Below are positions 14,492 through 17,105 of a DNA stretch of 17,105 bases, piece by piece (position 1 is the first letter of the stretch; every line of letters starts with the position of its first letter). The translations under genes were made by a program, and so were the position numbers. The stretch comes from Bacillota bacterium (lineage in GTDB: Bacteria; Bacillota; Clostridia; Christensenellales; CAG-138). The notes beneath the pieces were generated by a model. That model worked only from the letters and a program-made list of their open reading frames with translations. It made no database searches and had not been told where the DNA came from. The stretch lies in NCBI GenBank assembly GCA_023393045.1, contig JAEWMV010000101.1, positions 1 to 17,105 of the forward strand. Direction: 5' to 3'.

Positions 14492-14905
14492 ATGAATAAA
14501 ACCGACATTATGAAGCTCCTCCCCCACCGCGCGCCCATGCTGCTGCTCGATGAGGTAGAGCTGGTGGACGGCGCGTCCGTGGGCAGCTATACCGTGCGCG
14601 GCGACGAATTCTTCCTGCAGGGGCACTTTCCCGGCAACCCCGTGGTGCCCGGCGTGATGCTCTGCGAGATGATGGGGCAGTCCGCGTGCCTCCTGATAGC
14701 CCCGCAAAGGGAAAATTTCACCCCCTATTTCACGGGCATGGACAAAGTCAAATTCAAAAACAAGGTGCTGCCGGGGGATAAGCTCATACTCAGGAGCGCG
14801 CTTATCCGCAGCAAGCATCCCTTCTACTTCGTCAAAAGCGAGGGCTATGTGGGCGATAAGCTCTGCGTCAGCGCGGAGCTCTCCTTCGCCGTGATAGGAG
14901 AGTAG
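14492..14905 (+). CDS. fabZ: 3-hydroxyacyl-ACP dehydratase
   Basis: FabZ removes water from 3-hydroxyacyl-ACP to give the trans-2-enoyl product that FabK reduces. The 137-residue hot-dog-fold protein opens with LLPHRAPMLLLDEV and has the active-site helix region GHFPGNPVVPGVMLCEMMGQ, with His45 and Glu59 as catalytic residues. The start is ATG 14492, preceded by GAGGT that overlaps the accB stop; a longer in-frame start at 14414 would lie inside accB and has no support. Its location inside the acc genes (accB-fabZ-accC) matches the streptococcal operon. Confidence 0.96.
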   Translation: MNKTDIMKLLPHRAPMLLLDEVELVDGASVGSYTVRGDEFFLQGHFPGNPVVPGVMLCEMMGQSACLLIAPQRENFTPYFTGMDKVKFKNKVLPGDKLILRSALIRSKHPFYFVKSEGYVGDKLCVSAELSFAVIGE

Positions 14906-14907
14906 CC

Positions 14908-16242
14908 ATGTTTACGAAAATACTCATCGCCAACCGCGGCGAGATTGCCGTACGGGTGATTCGCGCGTGCAGGGAAATGGGCATAGCTACCGTGGCGGTG
15001 TTCTCCGAAGCGGATAAGGAGGCGCTGCACGTAAGCCTTGCCGACGAGAGCTACTGCATAGGCGGCCCGCAAGCCAGGGAGAGCTACCTCAACATGAATG
15101 CGGTGCTCGCCACGGCCATTGCCGCCAAGGCCGAGGCCATACACCCCGGTTACGGCTTTTTGGCCGAAAACCCGGCTTTCGCCGCGCTGTGCCGCGAACA
15201 TGGCATCGCCTTCATCGGCCCCGAACCCGAGACCATCGCCAGCATGGGCGACAAGAACGCCGCCAGGCAGACCATGCGCGCGGCGGGCATACCCGTCATA
15301 CCCGGGTGCGATTTGGCAGAAAGCCCGGAACAGGCGAAGCGGGAAGCGGAGAAGATCGGCTTTCCGCTCCTGATCAAGGCCTGCGCGGGCGGCGGCGGAC
15401 GGGGCATACGCCTGGTCACGGAGGCGGCGAGCTTTGAAAAACACTATAATGCCGCAACGGCCGAGGCGCGCGCGGCGTTTGGCAACGGCTCGGTATATTT
15501 GGAAAAATACCTGAGCCCCGTCAAGCATATCGAGATGCAGATACTCGCCGACCACCACGGCAACGTGGTCTGCCTTGGCGACAGGGATTGTTCCACCCAG
15601 CGCAAAAATCAGAAGCTCATTGAGGAAAGCCCCGCGGCAATCCCCGGCGATGTGCGGGAGCGCATGACCGCGGCCACCATAGCCGCCGCCAAGGCGGCAA
15701 ATTACCGCGGCGCGGGCACCGTGGAATACCTCTGCGACAGCAAGGGTGAATTCTACTTCATGGAGATGAACACGCGCCTGCAGGTGGAACACCCGGTCAC
15801 CGAGATGGTGACCTGGATAGACCTCGTCAAGTGGCAGATACGCATTGCCGCGGGCATGGCGCTCGAATTTGCCCAAAGCGATATCGCCTGCCGCGGCCAC
15901 GCCATAGAGTGCCGCATCAACGCCGAGGATCCCTACCGCAACTTCCGGCCGTCCGCGGGCAAAATCGGCATGCTGCACATACCGGGCGGACCCTGGGTGC
16001 GCTTTGATACGGCCGCCTACGACGGCTATACCATCTCCCCCTTTTACGATTCGCTCATAGGCAAGCTCGTGGTGCTCGCCAAGACCCGCGACGAGGCCAT
16101 ACGCAAAATGAAGGCCGCGCTGTGCGAGTTCATACTCGAGGGCGTGGAGCACAACGCCGAATTCCAAACCGAAATACTCTCCAGCGAGGAATTCGCAAGC
16201 GGCGCCTACACAACCGACTATCTTTCGGCGCTTATGCCATAA
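14908..16242 (+). CDS. accC: Acetyl-CoA carboxylase, biotin carboxylase subunit
   Basis: AccC uses ATP and bicarbonate to carboxylate the biotin on AccB. The 444-residue length is normal. It has the N-terminal ILIANRGEIAVRVIRACREMG, HPGYGFLAENP, the ATP-grasp glycine loop KACAGGGGRGIRLV, RDCSTQRKNQKLIEESPA, and the catalytic EMNTRLQVEHPVTE with Glu286, Asn288 and Arg290. The C-terminal biotin-carboxylase domain ends with the SGAYTTDYL pattern. It starts 2 bp after the fabZ stop, with GGAGAG inside the fabZ end as ribosome site. Confidence 0.97.
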   Translation: MFTKILIANRGEIAVRVIRACREMGIATVAVFSEADKEALHVSLADESYCIGGPQARESYLNMNAVLATAIAAKAEAIHPGYGFLAENPAFAALCREHGIAFIGPEPETIASMGDKNAARQTMRAAGIPVIPGCDLAESPEQAKREAEKIGFPLLIKACAGGGGRGIRLVTEAASFEKHYNAATAEARAAFGNGSVYLEKYLSPVKHIEMQILADHHGNVVCLGDRDCSTQRKNQKLIEESPAAIPGDVRERMTAATIAAAKAANYRGAGTVEYLCDSKGEFYFMEMNTRLQVEHPVTEMVTWIDLVKWQIRIAAGMALEFAQSDIACRGHAIECRINAEDPYRNFRPSAGKIGMLHIPGGPWVRFDTAAYDGYTISPFYDSLIGKLVVLAKTRDEAIRKMKAALCEFILEGVEHNAEFQTEILSSEEFASGAYTTDYLSALMP

Positions 16243-16254
16243 TGAGGTAACGCC

Positions 16255-17105
16255 ATGCTATTCAGAAAACCCAGGAATCCTCTGGAGGGCCAGGCGCGCA
16301 TGCAGAAGGCCGCCGCGGGCGCTGTGGCCGAGGAGCCGCAGGTCGCCTGCCCCAAATGCAAAAAGCAGCTTTCCCAGACGGAGCTTATCGATACGCTGAG
16401 CACCTGTCCCTACTGCCGCTATCATTTTCGCATAAACGCGCGCAAGCGCCTCAATATACTCTGCGACGAAGGCAGCTTCCTCGAGCTGGACGCCGAGCTT
16501 ACCTCCAAGAACCCGCTGGATTTTCCCGGCTATGACAAAAAGCTTAAAAACGCCATGCTTGAGAGCGCGGAAAACGAGGCTGTGGTGTGCGGCGTGGGCC
16601 GCATAGGAGGCATGCAGGCGGCGATATTCGTGATGGAGCCGGGCTTTATGATGGGCAGCATGGGCAGCGTCGTGGGTGAAAAAATCACCCGGCTATTCGA
16701 GCGCGCCACCGCTATGGAGCTGCCCGTGGTGGGCTTCACGGTATCGGGCGGCGCGCGCATGCAGGAGGGCATACTCTCGCTCATGCAGATGGCCAAGACG
16801 GACGGCGCGGTGCAGCGGCACGGCGAGGCGGGCAACCTCTTCCTCTGCGTATTGACAGACCCCACCACCGGCGGCGTTACCGCGAGCTTTGCCATGGCGG
16901 CGGACATCATACTGGCCGAGCCCTTCGCGCTCATAGGCTTCGCGGGCCCGCGCGTGATAGAGCAGACCATGCGCAAAAAGCTGCCCGAGGGCTTCCAGCG
17001 CTCGGAATTTTTGCTGGAACGCGGCTTCGTGGACGGCATCGTGGACAGGCGGCGGCAAAAGCACTGTATCGCGCAGCTCTTGGCGCTGCACGCAAAGGAG
17101 GCACA
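16255..17105 (+). CDS. accD: Acetyl-CoA carboxylase carboxyltransferase beta subunit (3' end cut by window edge)
   Basis: AccD, with AccA, transfers CO2 from biotin to acetyl-CoA, giving malonyl-CoA. The reading frame is open to the window end for 283 codons, close to the usual full length of 280-300. A four-cysteine zinc ribbon is present: Cys32, Cys35, Cys51 and Cys54. The crotonase-like core follows, with EPGFMMGSMGSVVGEKI, VSGGARMQEG, LTDPTTGGVTASFAM and FAGPRVIEQT. The ATG at 16255 is preceded by GAGGT. By analogy with the streptococcal operon, accA should follow just beyond the window. Confidence 0.95.
   Translation, partial: MLFRKPRNPLEGQARMQKAAAGAVAEEPQVACPKCKKQLSQTELIDTLSTCPYCRYHFRINARKRLNILCDEGSFLELDAELTSKNPLDFPGYDKKLKNAMLESAENEAVVCGVGRIGGMQAAIFVMEPGFMMGSMGSVVGEKITRLFERATAMELPVVGFTVSGGARMQEGILSLMQMAKTDGAVQRHGEAGNLFLCVLTDPTTGGVTASFAMAADIILAEPFALIGFAGPRVIEQTMRKKLPEGFQRSEFLLERGFVDGIVDRRRQKHCIAQLLALHAKEA

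Noticed and set aside
14845..16167. 440-codon minus-strand open frame
   Set aside because: Antisense shadow of accC; the sense protein is fully conserved with all catalytic motifs.

Overview
The window reads as chromosomal DNA from a fairly GC-rich member of the Clostridia (Firmicutes). Supporting signs are Gram-positive Shine-Dalgarno sites, sigma-A-type promoters, a DUF4364-type protein, a collagen-like (GXT)n protein of the kind seen in spore-formers, and above all a fatty-acid operon in the order marR/fabT-fabH-acpP-fabK-fabD-fabG-fabF-accB-fabZ-accC-accD. This is the Streptococcus/Clostridium arrangement. The species cannot be named from the sequence alone.

Layout. Bases 1-4289 (minus strand) hold a type II topoisomerase pair, subunit B then subunit A. 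They are 2 bp apart and subunit A runs off the left edge. Sequence features favour topoisomerase IV (ParE/ParC) over gyrase. A minus-strand promoter lies at 4347-4375. A small helical, possibly ferritin-like protein (4429-4857, plus) converges on a DUF4364 winged-helix protein (4864-5385, minus) that has its own promoter. Next comes a soluble EAL-CBS-GGDEF cyclic-di-GMP protein (5515-7254, minus). About 250 bp separate it from a divergent collagen-like protein (about 7507-8355, plus) that contains a 78-bp tandem repeat.

From 8414 to the right edge lies the complete front part of the type II fatty-acid synthesis (FAS II) and acetyl-CoA carboxylase operon. It opens with a near-consensus promoter (TTGACA, 17 bp, TATTAT). 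A nearly perfect inverted repeat covers the end of the -10 box and the start-site region, just upstream of a MarR-family gene that is probably the pathway repressor (FabT-like). Genes are packed by abutment or short overlaps. AccB, AccC and AccD (with AccA expected beyond the window) make malonyl-CoA; FabD moves malonyl to ACP; FabH starts chains; FabF, FabG, FabZ and FabK elongate them. All classical catalytic residues I checked are present.

The most interesting items are the collagen-like protein with a two-residue break every 26 residues and no C-terminal globular domain, the operator overlapping the fab promoter, the reversed-order EAL-CBS-GGDEF protein with a GGDDF motif, and the topoisomerase A subunit whose blade-1 GyrA box is missing. 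I found no convincing evidence of a wholly new system, mobile element, CRISPR array, tRNA or rRNA.
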